A stretch of 64,000 nucleotides of DNA from Ecdyonurus torrentis. Its lineage: Eukaryota; Arthropoda; Insecta; Ephemeroptera; Heptageniidae. The translations under genes and the position numbers were made by a program. The stretch covers positions 54,397,806 through 54,461,805 of the forward strand of contig OX439128.1 of assembly GCA_949318235.1 (NCBI GenBank), written 5' to 3'. This document shows, piece after piece, positions 17,647 to 61,516 of this stretch (positions are counted from its first letter, which is position 1; each line of letters starts with the position of its first letter). Under the pieces are notes generated by a model. That model did no database searches, was not told where the DNA came from, and saw only the letters and a list, made by a program, of their open reading frames with translations.

Positions 17647-18565
17647 AGTGAGTGAGTGAGTGAGTGAGTGAGTGAGTGAGTGAGTGAGTGAGTGAGTGAG
17701 TGAGTGAGTGAGTGAGTGAGTGAGTGAGTGAGTGAGTGAGTGAGTGAGTGAGTGAGTGAGTGAGTGAGTGAGTGAGTGAGTGAGTGAGTGAGTGAGTGAG
17801 TGAGTGAGTGAGTGAGTGAGTGAGTGAGTGAGTGAGTGAGTGAGTGAGTGAGTGAGTGAGTGAGTGAGTGAGTGAGTGAGTGAGTGAGTGAGTGAGTGAG
17901 TGAGTGAGTGAGTGAGTGAGTGAGTGAGTGAGTGAGTGAGTGAGTGAGTGAGTGAGTGAGTGAGTGAGTGAGTGAGTGAGTGAGTGAGTGAGTGAGTGAG
18001 TGAGTGAGTGAGTGAGTGAGTGAGTGAGTGAGTGAGTGAGTGAGTGAGTGAGTGAGTGAGTGAGTGAGTGAGTGAGTGAGTGAGTGAGTGAGTGAGTGAG
18101 TGAGTGAGTGAGTGAGTGAGTGAGTGAGTGAGTGAGTGAGTGAGTGAGTGAGTGAGTGAGTGAGTGAGTGAGTGAGTGAGTGAGTGAGTGAGTGAGTGAG
18201 TGAGTGAGTGAGTGAGTGAGTGAGTGAGTGAGTGAGTGAGTGAGTGAGTGAGTGAGTGAGTGAGTGAGTGAGTGAGTGAGTGAGTGAGTGAGTGAGTGAG
18301 TGAGTGAGTGAGTGAGTGAGTGAGTGAGTGAGTGAGTGAGTGAGTGAGTGAGTGAGTGAGTGAGTGAGTGAGTGAGTGAGTGAGTGAGTGAGTGAGTGAG
18401 TGAGTGAGTGAGTGAGTGAGTGAGTGAGTGAGTGAGTGAGTGAGTGAGTGAGTGAGTGAGTGAGTGAGTGAGTGAGTGAGTGAGTGAGTGAGTGAGTGAG
18501 TGAGTGAGTGAGTGAGTGAGTGAGTGAGTGAGTGAGTGAGTGAGTGAGTGAGTGAGTGAGTGAGT
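17647..18565. repeat. (TGAG)n array, about 229 uninterrupted units
   Basis: About 918 bp of perfect tetranucleotide repeat with no substitution seen. It ends in GAGT followed by the palindrome TATCGATA. The same motif in the opposite orientation forms the array at 24039-24583. Confidence 0.99.
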
Positions 18566-18834
18566 TATCGATAAGTATATGTTTATTCTCTTCACTCCCT
18601 AACTTTTTTAACAATTATTTCAGTGTCGTAAATATTAACGATGTTTTTGTGTGGCTCTATAAAATGACAAAATTTTGTCTCCTTTGTCAGAAAATTTTTT
18701 CTTGTTTTTTCGTACCCCCTACCCACTCTAGAATGATAAAACTATAAAATAATGTAATGGAGTTGCAATAAAAAGTATGGTAAAATTTGTCAACAAAAAT
18801 TTTCATGTTTATTTATTTAAAAGCACATATTGTT

Positions 18835-19175
18835 TTAAAGGAATAGACCAGAAAAAAACATAAGCATTTATATCACAAAACACTTGATGGGATTTACATA
18901 AATAACGTTAGTTTGTCTCAATCCCAACAGTAACTCCGTAGCACAGATTAGAAAATTCGATTTATGCAACCCTCACAACATCTTCATACTAATTTTTGCA
19001 TGTTTCTGACGTCATAAACATGAATTTTCACACAAATTGCATACTTTACAGTATTTTCACGCTCTCTCGTGGAGCTATATTAACATTCTGGTAAAAATTG
19101 TCATCAGTTTTGAAGATCCCATTTCGTGTTTATTCATTAAAAAGCTTATGTTGTTTTATGTGGTCTATGGCTTTA
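18835..19175. mobile_element. MITE family B (copy)
   Basis: It runs from TTAAAGGAATAGACCAGAAA to TGTGGTCTATGGCTTTAA, with TCTGACGTCATAAACATGAA inside. It ends 67 bp from the lectin stop codon. Confidence 0.87.
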
Positions 19176-19241
19176 AGTTCACGTAAAAAAAAGGTATTAT
19201 AAGTAAATAAATAACACATATAAATCTGCAATCAAATTATT

Positions 19242-23329
<4,088 letters not shown>

Positions 23330-23609
23330 CTGAGCTTACATGTTATTGCCCTATGTTGAATGCGTTCCCTTAGTGACGTACTTACAACTTTCGCCACCGG
23401 CCACGAAGCGGCGCTAGTGTGTGTTTTAAATTTACCACAACCCGAATTAACCCTAAAGATGGGGGAAGGACCCCGTTTTCTAACCCTTAAAAACACCCCT
23501 GTATTGCTATTTTTTCGAAGTTATACTTATTTGTGTTAGCATCTCGGCATAATTTTTGAACATTCTCGTTCGACTTTTATTTCCCTCTCAAAATTATTTC
23601 AATATTTCA

Positions 23610-23935
23610 GTCGATATAAAAGCAGCTGGGACAGGAAAAATGGTCGCTCTCGGGACTCTTCAATTTTACAAATTTCGAGGTAAGTAACGCCTGTTATACG
23701 TTCCATGAAGCTTATATTTCGTTTATTAATACATATACTTTATTTTTTCAGCATAAAAATAAATGGGGCAAAGAATTTTGCCAAGAAATAGACGCGGTAA
23801 AATTGCATTGACAAAGAGCGGCAAACAGGTGGTGGCAGCCATGACGGCGATGACGGCAACGCCTCCTTTTTTATTGAATCAAATACAAAAAGAAGATTTT
23901 TAATAAATTTTTACCATTTTTATGAATAAAATATG
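23610..23935 (+). other. Candidate small spliced transcription unit
   Basis: TATAAAAGCAGC (about 23617) resembles a TATA box. Downstream come a possible non-coding first exon ending TTTCGAG|GTAAGTAACG, an acceptor TATTTTTTCAG near 23752, and a 46-codon frame starting ATGGGGCAAAGAATTTTGCC (near 23764) and ending GAAGATTTTTAA. AATAAA follows near 23926. The predicted peptide is basic at its start (MGQRILPRNRRGK) and I do not recognise it. It lies antisense to the lectin gene. The arrangement is gene-like but the evidence is only signal-based. Confidence 0.35.
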
Positions 23936-24038
23936 TCCTACAAATAAAATATTGTATTCTTTGTTATGTGTATTGTAATTAGCACTGCTATTTATATGCT
24001 AAAAAACTTTAAATTGTGAAATATAGGCTAGATTTTTT

Positions 24039-24583
24039 TCACTCACTCACTCACTCACTCACTCACTCACTCACTCACTCACTCACTCACTCACTCACTC
24101 ACTCACTCACTCACTCACTCACTCACTCACTCACTCACTCACTCACTCACTCACTCACTCACTCACTCACTCACTCACTCACTCACTCACTCACTCACTC
24201 ACTCACTCACTCACTCACTCACTCACTCACTCACTCACTCACTCACTCACTCACTCACTCACTCACTCACTCACTCACTCACTCACTCACTCACTCACTC
24301 ACTCACTCACTCACTCACTCACTCACTCACTCACTCACTCACTCACTCACTCACTCACTCACTCACTCACTCACTCACTCACTCACTCACTCACTCACTC
24401 ACTCACTCACTCACTCACTCACTCACTCACTCACTCACTCACTCACTCACTCACTCACTCACTCACTCACTCACTCACTCACTCACTCACTCACTCACTC
24501 ACTCACTCACTCACTCACTCACTCACTCACTCACTCACTCACTCACTCACTCACTCACTCACTTACTCACTCACTCACTCCCT
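24039..24583. repeat. (CACT)n array, about 136 units
   Basis: About 545 bp of CACT repeat with one TTAC interruption near its right end. It is the reverse complement of the motif at 17647-18565, so the two arrays form an inverted pair around the lectin exons. Confidence 0.98.
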
Positions 24584-24832
24584 CCGATTACAGATTATAT
24601 ATTAATAACATAATCATCACTTTTCAACATTCCTAATATACAAACTTTTTATTGTATTATTAAAGTAATCATTGAAGATATCAATGTTCACATAATGTTG
24701 TAGCTCATGTTTTAAAGTAGTTTTTAGTCAAATCGTTATTACAAGTAAGAAGTAGGAATGTTAAACAAATATTAAAATTTTAACATTAAACATGGTCTAC
24801 ACCGCACCTAAGGCAAGATATAAAATATTTAA

Positions 24833-25165
24833 GGGTTGTATATAGATGGCTTGTATCTCAAAATCTAAAAAAAAACTTCCAAATTTTATGATATCATTTG
24901 AAAGTTAATGGTAACAGCTACCTATGATAAAATTTTCAGAACCCGTGACCATCAGATAAGAGAGAAATTAATTATTGAAATTAACATGGGCTCTTATGGG
25001 ACTAAAACTTAAAAAAATCATAATTTAAAATCTAGCATGGTGACCCCCTAATTTTTACAGTTTTGAAGATACCTAATCCTAATGTATCATTGTACAAAAT
25101 TTCAGATTTTTCCGTCTTTACAACTTTTTAGTCAAATTCCGCAGTACCTGATTTCCCGCCTTAAA
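24833..25165 (+). repeat. Interspersed repeat, family F (copy 3)
   Basis: It starts GATGGCTTGTATCTCAAAAT and ends GATTTCCCGCCTTAA. Confidence 0.8.
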
Positions 25166-25389
25166 CAAGACAATTTCTTATCAACATGGAAACTTCCAGG
25201 AAATCCAACATTCAAAACGAACATATACATATAATTATATATAAAGTAATAAAATTTGTTAAATTTAATGATATTTTTTAAAAAAAAAGAAGATAATTGT
25301 GCAATAAATAATTGTTAACATACCTTATACATAACGATAACAAACTGAGTGAGTCGACACAATTTTTGTTGGTTGTTTCCTGTAATCAA

Positions 25390-25439
25390 ATGCAAATCGC
25401 GGAACATGGAATATTTACTTCGTTGACAGCTTCGTGAAG
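25390..25439 (+). promoter_or_regulatory. Candidate promoter and 5' UTR exon of the ABC transporter
   Basis: An octamer-like ATGCAAAT (25390-25397) precedes TACTTCGTTGACAGCTTCGTGAAG|GTAAGC, a strong donor-like site about 340 bp upstream of the coding ATG. An acceptor-like TATAG lies at 25769-25773. The transcription start is not visible. Confidence 0.4.
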
Positions 25440-25608
25440 GTAAGCAGCTCATCAGAAAAAAAAAGAGGATTTTTCTAATATCACTCTTTTAAAGAAAAAA
25501 AAATTAAGAACAATAGTTTTTATAATTTATTGTAATAAATTATAATTTTTTTACATAAGAGAAGCTTTAAGCTATGAAATTTAATGTAATTAAAAACATA
25601 ATGATGGA

Positions 25609-25745
25609 TATCGATGTTTCCGCGTCAAAAAAGAGTATTTGTACTTTCCACAAGCGTGGCAAGTGAAGGATCTGCTTTCAACGTTTAGTAACCTCATAAC
25701 CGTTGATTAAGCATTGCAAAACTGTGGACAAGTTTAACGCTTATT
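25609..25745 (+). mobile_element. Foldback V3 half-copy joined to a family U fragment
   Basis: TATCGATGTTTCCGCGTCAA followed by TTTGTACTTTCCACAAGCG matches the left arm of V1. From about 25676 the sequence switches to the right end of family U (CAACGTTTAGTAACCTCATA and GCAAAACTGTGGACAAGTTT). The right terminus of V3 is missing. Confidence 0.7.
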
Positions 25746-25779
25746 TTTATGTCTTATTTTGATTTAGATATAGGTAAAC

Positions 25780-53303
<27,524 letters not shown>

Positions 53304-53361
53304 GTGATCAACTAAATCGTTGTTTTCTTTACTTTTTAAATAAATATAAATTTTTGTTTCC

Positions 53362-53367
53362 AATAAA
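53362..53367 (+). terminator. Poly(A) signal of the ABC transporter
   Basis: AATAAA, 59 bases after the stop codon, followed by AATAAAAAAATTTG. The position suits a short 3' UTR. Confidence 0.7.
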
Positions 53368-53516
53368 ATAAAAAAATTTGTAAATTTTATTTAATGTTAT
53401 TTTGTTTTAGAAAGTAGAAATAGGAACAAATGTTTTGTAACATAAACTGCTTGTTGTAATAATATTTTTTACATTTAAACAAACAGACACTTACTTTTAA
53501 TCTGAACACTTTTCTC

Positions 53517-53547
53517 TCACATACACACATACACACATACACACATA

Positions 53548-53608
<61 letters not shown>

Positions 53609-53911
53609 ACACACATACATACACACGCACATACACACACACACATACACACACACACACACACACATACACACACACAAATACACACACACACATACCG
53701 ATCTTTTCGCGTCAAGATGAAGCTACTACACTTTACAAATTTCCGAAGAATGAACGATCTACACTTTACAAATTCGCGGCTACCTGAAGCATCTGCTATA
53801 TAAAACAGGTAGGAAAAGCTCCAGGTAGCCGCAAATTTGTAAAGTGTAGATCGTTCATTCTTAGGAAATTTGTAAAGTGTAGTAGCTTCATCTTGACGCG
53901 AGAACATCGAT

Positions 53912-53976
<65 letters not shown>

Positions 53977-54012
53977 TACACACACACACACACAAATACT
54001 CACACACACATT
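53517..54012. repeat. (CA)n microsatellite split by a foldback
   Basis: CA-rich tracts at 53517-53696 and 53913-54012 with frequent CATACA interruptions lie on the two sides of foldback V8. Confidence 0.95.
53697..53912. mobile_element. TATCGAT foldback element V8
   Basis: Left end CCGATCTTTTCGCGTCAAGA, right end TCTTGACGCGAGAACATCGATA. The arms contain GAATGAACGATCTACACTTT and its mirror. The interior pairs CGCGGCTACCTGAAGC with CTCCAGGTAGCCGC. Confidence 0.9.
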
Positions 54013-54034
54013 TTTTTTCTATAGTATTGATATG

Positions 54035-54734
<700 letters not shown>

Positions 54735-55270
54735 TTTATAGATATAAGATATAAGATATAAGATTTTATTACGTTCTATGTCTTTACAGAGTAGAACAAG
54801 TCAAATAACACAAAATACATCAACAAAAAATAACATGTAGAATCACTATATGGTTGTTACACAGGATATTAAAAAAAATAATAATAATAATAATAATAAT
54901 AATTAGGAAAAACTTAGGCTAGTTATACTTAACGTTATTACATGCAAGAAAATCAGCGACAGTATAAAACATATTGTCAAGCAGGTATCTCTGGACCATT
55001 CTTTTAAAAGAAACATAAGAATCACAATCTTTTATATTATTAGGGAGTGCATTATATAAAAAAGGAATACAATATTCAGGACCCTTTTGGCTAAGAGATA
55101 TCCTCTTTTTTTCAACATAATAGCCCACATTATTTCTAGTCTCGTAGGAATGAACCGTTCTGAACCATGATGGATATCTCCTTAAAAATTTTACACATTC
55201 ATAAATAAATATTGAAGGCAATGGTAAGATATCCAGTTCTAAAAAATGTGGACGACATGACAATACAATA
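54735..55270 (-). mobile_element. LINE (non-LTR retrotransposon) 3' remnant
   Basis: On the minus strand, the reading frame ending at 54919 has LDILPLPSIFIYECVKFLRR, then HSYETRN, KGPEYCIPFLYNALP and SFKRMVQRYLLDNMFY. This is the usual C-terminal end of a LINE reverse-transcriptase ORF of Jockey/CR1-like type. A short 3' UTR and a (TATATCT)n-type tail at 54738-54765 follow. The upstream part of the 233-codon frame is poly-T and AT-rich, without RT motifs, so the copy is 5' truncated and inactive. Confidence 0.8.
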
Positions 55271-55620
55271 ATAAAGTACAAGAATATCACAAAAATGCTT
55301 TTAGTTAATATAATATAAACTTGTATTTGTGTGAAAAATGAGGTAAAAATGATGACATTTACCCCTATATGCTGGCAGAAACATTTAGAACTACAGATAT
55401 GGCGTATTATGGGTATTATATATATTATAGACAAATCAATTAATTTTTTCTCAACAATATCCACATAAGATAATAATATATGTACAAAATAGTAAACATT
55501 AAAAAAAAAAAAAGTATAAATGTGAGAAAGAAAACAAAAAAACAACAAAAATAAGAAAAAAAAAAAAAAAGTCAAAATTTTTTTTCCCTTTTCTATATTT
55601 ATTGTGTACGAGTGCTCCAC

Positions 55621-55651
<31 letters not shown>

Positions 55652-55732
55652 TTTTAGATTTATAATTTTTATAATATTTAGGTATAGGTATAATATAATT
55701 AACTGTAATATAACATCTACCATTATATTTAA
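55271..55732. other. Intergenic AT-rich sequence with A and T homopolymers
   Basis: Contains A runs near 55501 and 55558 and a T run at 55621-55646. No gene or repeat family was seen. Confidence 0.5.
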
Positions 55733-56031
55733 TATAGACCCCTTTCACATCCTTGCGCTTTGACGCCATGTTTGTGGTGCCAAATGCATTGTCCAGCATA
55801 GGGTAAACGTCATTTTCCCTGATTTGTCGCAAAAATTAAAGTATATTTCGACTGTAAGCATTTTTCTCACATTCTTGTAGCTTATTAGCAGCTAAAAATA
55901 AGATTTTGATTGAGGTTTGAAGCTTTGTTTGCTGTTAAAAATATAAAAATGATGTTTCTCCTATGCTGGACTGTGTATTCCTAACCAACAAAATGGCGGC
56001 TCTTAAATATGAATGCAAACGATCTATATGT
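55733..56031 (-). mobile_element. Family A-related MITE, strongly diverged
   Basis: ATAGACCCCTTTCACATCCT, CCAGCATAGGGTAAACGTC and AAAATGGCGGCTCTTAAATA parallel family A words in the same order. Confidence 0.55.
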
Positions 56032-56218
56032 AGTTAATTAAAAAATTATATTCTCATGCAAATTTAAGCAATAAGATGTAAAATGTATTTTTTTTTGCCA
56101 AATTTTTGAAACATCGTTTTAATATAATATATTAATTAAAAAATATTATAATATCATATATATATATGTTATGTAATAACTTTTTTTTTCTATATTGCAT
56201 TTTTAAATTTTACTGTTG

Positions 56219-56262
<44 letters not shown>

Positions 56263-56920
56263 TACTTTAAAGTATTATGTTCATTGCTTGATTATCAGAT
56301 ATTTTATTTCCCTCCTCAAGGTTTATTTTAATTACTGCAATAAAACATTTATCATAATAATATAAAATAAAAAATAAAAATAAGCCATCTGTTGTTAGTT
56401 GTTATTATTAAATTTACTTAAATTTTATTATTTTTTACCGTGCTTTACTTTTGATTTCTTGACTAGATTATATTTAAAGGAATAGACCAGAGAAAAACAT
56501 AAGCATTTATATCACAAAACACTTGATGGGATTTACAAAAATAACTTTAGTTTGTCTCAAAACCCAACTGTAGCCCCGTAGCAGTGATTAGAAAATTCGA
56601 TTTATGCAACCCGCATAACATTTTCATACTAATTTTTGCATGTTTCTGACGTCATAAACATGAATTTTCACGCAAATTGCATACTTTACAGTTTTTTCAC
56701 GCTCTCTCGTGGGGCTACATTAAAATTCTGGTAAAAATTGTCATCAGTTTTGAAGATCCCATTTCGTGTTTATTCATTAAAAAGCACAGTCATGTTGTTT
56801 TATGTGGTCTATGGCTTTAATGATTTTTGTTTTTTTGTTAATACAATCAAAGTAAATTTTAAATGGAATAATTTTTAACTAATTATTAAACATTTATTGC
56901 ATTCCATCATCATTTTTTTT

Positions 56921-56982
<62 letters not shown>

Positions 56983-57418
56983 GGATCTGTCTAACTCATA
57001 CGTTTTTAAATACCAGATTGACAATATAGCATCACAAAGCAAAATTATGCACCTTAAAATGTATATTTTTTGTAAAAGTACAAACAAAAGTCATTATAGA
57101 ATATAGTATATTATTATGCAACAGATGAAAAAAACAAAAAACAAACTGCTTATTTTAAACCTTGTGGAGTGAAATAAAATATCTGATAAACAATCAATGA
57201 ATATTACTTTAAAGTTAGCAAAATGAAAAATAATAAAAAATACAACAGTAAAATTTAAAAATGCTATATAGAAAAAAAAGTTATTACATAACATAATATG
57301 ATATTATAATATTTTACAATTAATATATTATATTAAAACGATGTTTCAAAAATGTGGCAAAAATATATATATAATTTGCATCTTATTGCTTAAATTTGCA
57401 GCAGAAAATAATTGGTTA

Positions 57419-57452
<34 letters not shown>

Positions 57453-57475
57453 AACTACATATATGGTAGATATTA
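56025..57475. mobile_element. Inverted-repeat element with about 320-bp arms, containing a family B MITE and (CT)n
   Basis: Left arm words CAAATTTAAGCAATAAGATG, TTTTTGAAACATCGTTTTAA and CTTGATTATCAGATATTTTA recur reversed at 57150-57465. Between the arms lie a family B copy (56474-56820) and (CT)n (56929-56981). Confidence 0.85.
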
Positions 57476-57632
57476 TATAGAAAAGGAAAAAAATATATTG
57501 ACTTTTTTTTTTCTTTCCTTATTTATTTATTTTTTTTATTTTCTTTCTCGCTTTCATTACAATTTTTAAAAATGTGAACTAATTTTACATAATATATTAT
57601 TATCTTATGTGGATTATTGAGAATACATATAT

Positions 57633-57822
57633 ATAGGGTGTTTGTAATGTCATGGAGTATGTTTAGTTTACACATTAATAACACATATAAAGTTAAACGT
57701 TAAATATATACTTTTTATACATAAAAATAAAGCCTAAAATTTTAAAATGTTAGCAATAACGAGAATAAAATAACATGATTATTTATGTTGCTACACGGAA
57801 AAACAAAAAAAAAGTGATAAAT

Positions 57823-57870
<48 letters not shown>

Positions 57871-59095
57871 GATACTTAAATTACGTATCTAAAAATAACA
57901 TACAGATTCAAATTTTCTAAATACTGAAAAGCCTTGTTTTTTTTTTTTGTTTTTTTTTTTTGCTTGCCATATTGTGTTATCGTGCTATACACCAATCCCA
58001 GTCCCAGTCAAGACATTGTCTTATCGACAGGTAAGGACTTTTCAATTAATGGAAAAGCACACACGGGCTGGCCACGACCTAAGTACACAGCCCGGCATTC
58101 GCCATGACAGCCTAGAGAAACCGTGGAAACATCTAGGCAGGCTGGTCAGTGCAATCACATCAATCATGCACCTCCCGAATACTGTGCGTCGTCATGGAAT
58201 GCATGTAGACATGCCACATGTGCTCCATTGGTAGCACGACACACGTCCAGGCGAACCTTCAGATTGCGCCACACGTTGCGCGGCAGCTACGGAGTGATGG
58301 ACTTGATTGAGCGGCGGTGATTTGCCTCTTCAGCTCTTGCACGTCACGCACTGGCGTCCTGAAGACCTTTTTTCTTGACGTACCCCCAAAGGAATAAGTC
58401 TGTGGGGGGAGGGGTTAAGATCAGAAGCCCTGGGAGCCCATACTTTTTTTTTTTTTATTCACTTGATTCAGTTTATCTCTAAAAACATTGTGCCTAGTGT
58501 CAAACTGAATCAGGTGTTCCATAGGAAGGCGGCTAGGTCGAGATACAACCATGGTATGGGCTTCCAGGTCTCGTAATCATACCCCCCTCCCCCCCTCCGC
58601 CTCTCCGTGACTTCTTTCTTTGGGGATAAAAGTCAAGGACAAGGACGCCAGTGCGTGACGAGCGAGAGCTGAAGCATCGGATCAACGCCACAATCTAGTC
58701 AGTTGCCGCGCAACATGTGGCGCGAGCTGGAGCTTAGCCTAGACGTGTGTCGTGCTACCAATGGAGCCCATGTTAAGAGACCTGAGGTTTTGGTTCAAAA
58801 AAGTCTTGTCATTACTCACAAAGTTTTAATTTGTATGTAATTTTTAGATAGTGCAGGTATGATCGCCAAAAAAAAAAAAAAAAACAAAAAAACAAAAAAA
58901 AATCAATTAATCCATTTTTTTGTTTTTCCGTGTAGCAACATTAATGATCATGTTATTTTATTCTCGTTTTGATTGCTAAAATTGTAAAATGTTAAACTTT
59001 AATTTAATGCATAAAAAGTATAATTAACGTTAAACTTTATATTATGTTTTATTAATGCCTAAACATCCTCCATGACATTACAAACACCCTGTATA
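57633..59095. mobile_element. Nested foldbacks with a truncated SINE copy
   Basis: Outer arms ATAGGGTGTTTGTAATGTCA and the mirror CATTACAAACACCCTGTAT. Inside them is an element with ends GCTACACGGAAAAACAAAAA (57790) and TTTTTCCGTGTAGC (58937). Inside that are a reversed SINE (57936-58214) and a further palindrome (58215-58772, TGCTCCATTGGTAGCACGAC against GTCGTGCTACCAATGGAGC). Confidence 0.85.
57936..58214 (-). mobile_element. SINE copy, head missing
   Basis: T-rich tail, then GCTTGCCATATTGTGTTATC through CATGGAATGCATGTAGACAT, matches the body of the SINE at 45141 reversed. The tRNA-like head is absent; the sequence changes at the edge of the palindrome at 58215. Confidence 0.85.
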
Positions 59096-60166
59096 CTACA
59101 CGGAAAATAAAATATACTTAAATTAAGCAAAAAGCTAGTATTAAAATGCTGTGTTTTGCAATAGAGACAGTCCTAACTGAGAATTAGTAGGGCGGTATGC
59201 TAGACCCGCTCCTACCTGCGCGCAGCATAGCATACCTGTCGGCCAGGAGAAATAGACTCAGGTGAGGTGGGCTTGCAAACTCACCCCTAGTATATTTGAG
59301 TTAGCACTAATATACTAAATTTTAGAATTGGACCGCAAAATGGCGTACATGAGATTTTTTAAAAATAATTCTGTGTATTAATTAAATTATTAATTATTAT
59401 AAAAAATAAACGTTGGTAATAATTTGAAATATTCAATGAAATGAATAATTCCCGCGGTGGATGTTCTTACATTATAATTGTATGCAAATATACTTTCATA
59501 TAAATTACATAATTATAAATCATATCATAATTTGTTAGTAGCGGGGGACAGAGGACCATTTTTTTTCAATGCGTCGATCGGGTTTGGCTACCATAGGCCA
59601 TATCGATGAATATATAAAATATAATATACCATTGAGTTTCTACATGACGACTCATTTTGCACCTTATTTGACTGTGCGATTACTTCATTTTTATTTTTTA
59701 TGTAAAATCGTAACTTATAATTCTATTTGCATGAAATACATGGTAATTAAGACAGTTAAAGTATTTTTATAAATCTGATAGTTCTGATCAAATTACTTTC
59801 TTCATGGTCTCCTGAAAAATAGAGAAACGTGGCCATTTCAATGGAGATTGGCTGATTTTAGCAATGCTAGCTCCTAGTTCGCGGGAATACTAGATCGGCT
59901 CAGGCGAGTTAAGCACACCTGCGCTGGCAGTCAGGTGTCGCTCCTCCTGGATCTCAGGTGACATAAAAACTATACTGACTATAACTGACGCTAGGTACCG
60001 CTCCCCCTAGATCGCAGGTGGTATAAAATCTAGCGCTAGGGTTTTAGCGTCACTTATGCTAGAGATGCAGGCTACTCAGATCTTGCACGCATGTACTAGG
60101 GCGCGGGCTTATTTGCGTTAGTATACTAATCTACTTAAATTTAGCACATTTTTTTTTTCCGTGTAA
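59096..60166. mobile_element. Element with CTACACGGAAAA ends
   Basis: Left TACTACACGGAAAATAAAAT, right TTTTTTTTTTCCGTGTA. It is about 1.07 kb, with GC-richer blocks (59180-59300 and 59870-60110) containing TCAGGTG and AGGTGGTATAAAATCTAGCG. It shares its terminus with the element at 57790. No transposase frame was found. Confidence 0.7.
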
Positions 60167-60606
60167 AAAAAAAAAAAGAAGTTAATAGAAAAAACAAACA
60201 ATCATTTGATTTGTCTATATATATATATATATATACAGTACCCGATTTTTTTATTTCTCTCAAAAATAGGCACACAAAAGTAGCTTACAAAATTTTAATA
60301 TTTATTATATTTCTTTATGTAAGTGAGCAATTATATATAAGAAAGCATTGGGAATTATACAATTTTTGTGTCTCTGATTTAGACTTCTCAATTTCCCTCC
60401 AATTGTATATGTTGCGCTTACCTCAATCACTTTTTTTTTTATTATGTTTTAGTCGTTTTCCCTCTCTTCCTACCAACCTATGTTGGGTATCATTTTTTGG
60501 GCATCTACAAATAATATTTGTAAAGAATGCATATTTATAGAAAGGTGCTTAATTAGTTTCTAAAAAATTAGAACTAAGCATATATTAGGTAGATATGTAA
60601 GATAGG
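60167..60606. other. Intergenic sequence, nothing recognised
   Basis: AT-rich, with a short (TA)n at 60217-60235. The 109-codon open frame here has no recognisable features. Confidence 0.5.
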
Positions 60607-60730
60607 TACAGCGCTGGCCAAAAGTTTCCGAACGGGGCAGCGGCGGCCGCTGCGTTTTCTCATAAAGATAACATTGGGTGGTTGCGGGTTGCCTATGCAA
60701 ATCGTTCGGGAACTTTTGGCCAGAGCTGTA
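60607..60730 (+). mobile_element. Tc1/mariner-like MITE, 124 bp
   Basis: TACAGCGCTGGCCAAAAGTT and the mirror GGAACTTTTGGCCAGAGCTGTA with TA ends. The interior GCAGCGGCGGCCGCTGCG is palindromic. The copy at 62635 is in reverse orientation. Confidence 0.9.
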
Positions 60731-60974
60731 CATACTTTATTAACAATCATAGATTTAGATGAAAATAAAAAACTTTATAAATTATTTAAAACACTAAATT
60801 ATAACTGTAACACTAAATTATAAGTGAAAACTATAGTGAACCAATATTAATATTAATACGAAGGTATATTTTTTAAATAATCTAGATGAAACAATATTTA
60901 ATTGTAATCAAAAATATGTGGGGTACCTATTTTTAAAAATATTCTTTATCCAAAATAAATCCTAAATCCAAAAT

Positions 60975-61268
60975 AAACACTCTAAAAAATGGTGCATTAC
61001 TTTAGTTACCAATCCTAACTTATTTAAGATATACACTTTTAAGTTATTATGAGTAACTAAAATAATGCTTTTTAGCAAGTTGTTAAAAATAGCTAACTTA
61101 AGTTCTTTTAAGGTTTTTTAAAGGTTTTTAAGCTCATTTAAGTTCAATTAGCTATTTTTAACAACTTGCTAAAATGTATTATTTTAGCTACTCATAATAA
61201 CTTAAAAGTGTATATCTTAAATAAGTTAGGATTCGTATAACTAAAGTAATGCATCATTTTTTAGAGTG
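60975..61268. mobile_element. MITE family E (copy 3)
   Basis: CACTCTAAAAAATGGTGCAT to ATGCATCATTTTTTAGAGTG. Confidence 0.88.
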
Positions 61269-61331
61269 AATTTGATGAAATGTAAAAATTCTAAAAAATC
61301 ATTACACATTTAAATAAATTTATATTTGATA

Positions 61332-61516
61332 ATGCTTGATATTAATATAACGAATAAAAATGTAATGTTTTATGTTTACAGATTGTTGGAAGTAATCGTT
61401 CCAGTTGCATTCATTATATTGGTTTCGGTGATTGGATTCATTACCAACTTAACCACCTGTGTAGCATTGTTAAGGAAATCTAAACTACGTAACGTCAGCA
61501 CCACTTTTGTAATCAT
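61332..61516 (+). CDS. GPCR exon (N-terminus and TM1)
   Basis: 61 codons plus AT from ATG 61332 to ACTTTTGTAATCAT|GTAACA. An internal acceptor-like TATGTTTACAG ends at 61381. If used, the exon begins there instead. Confidence 0.75.

Noticed and set aside
17601..18614. Long open frames of repeated THSL
   Set aside because: They are translations of the (TGAG)n array and lack any non-repeat coding sequence. The same holds at 24016-24636 and in the 12.5-14.5 kb CT/ACTC spacers.
25330..25440. First exon of the lectin gene on the minus strand (acceptor GATTACAG, donor AAG|GTATGT)
   Set aside because: Signals fit, but the short peptide has no clear signal sequence and phase could not be tied to the lectin exon. 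The plus-strand reading as an ABC 5' UTR exon is about as likely.
53387..54009. CVCV-rich small proteins
   Set aside because: Translations of (CA)n on the minus strand, interrupted by foldback V8.
54919..55620. A single 233-residue membrane protein
   Set aside because: Only the last about 100 residues look like protein (a LINE RT tail). The hydrophobic first half comes from poly-T and AT-rich DNA.
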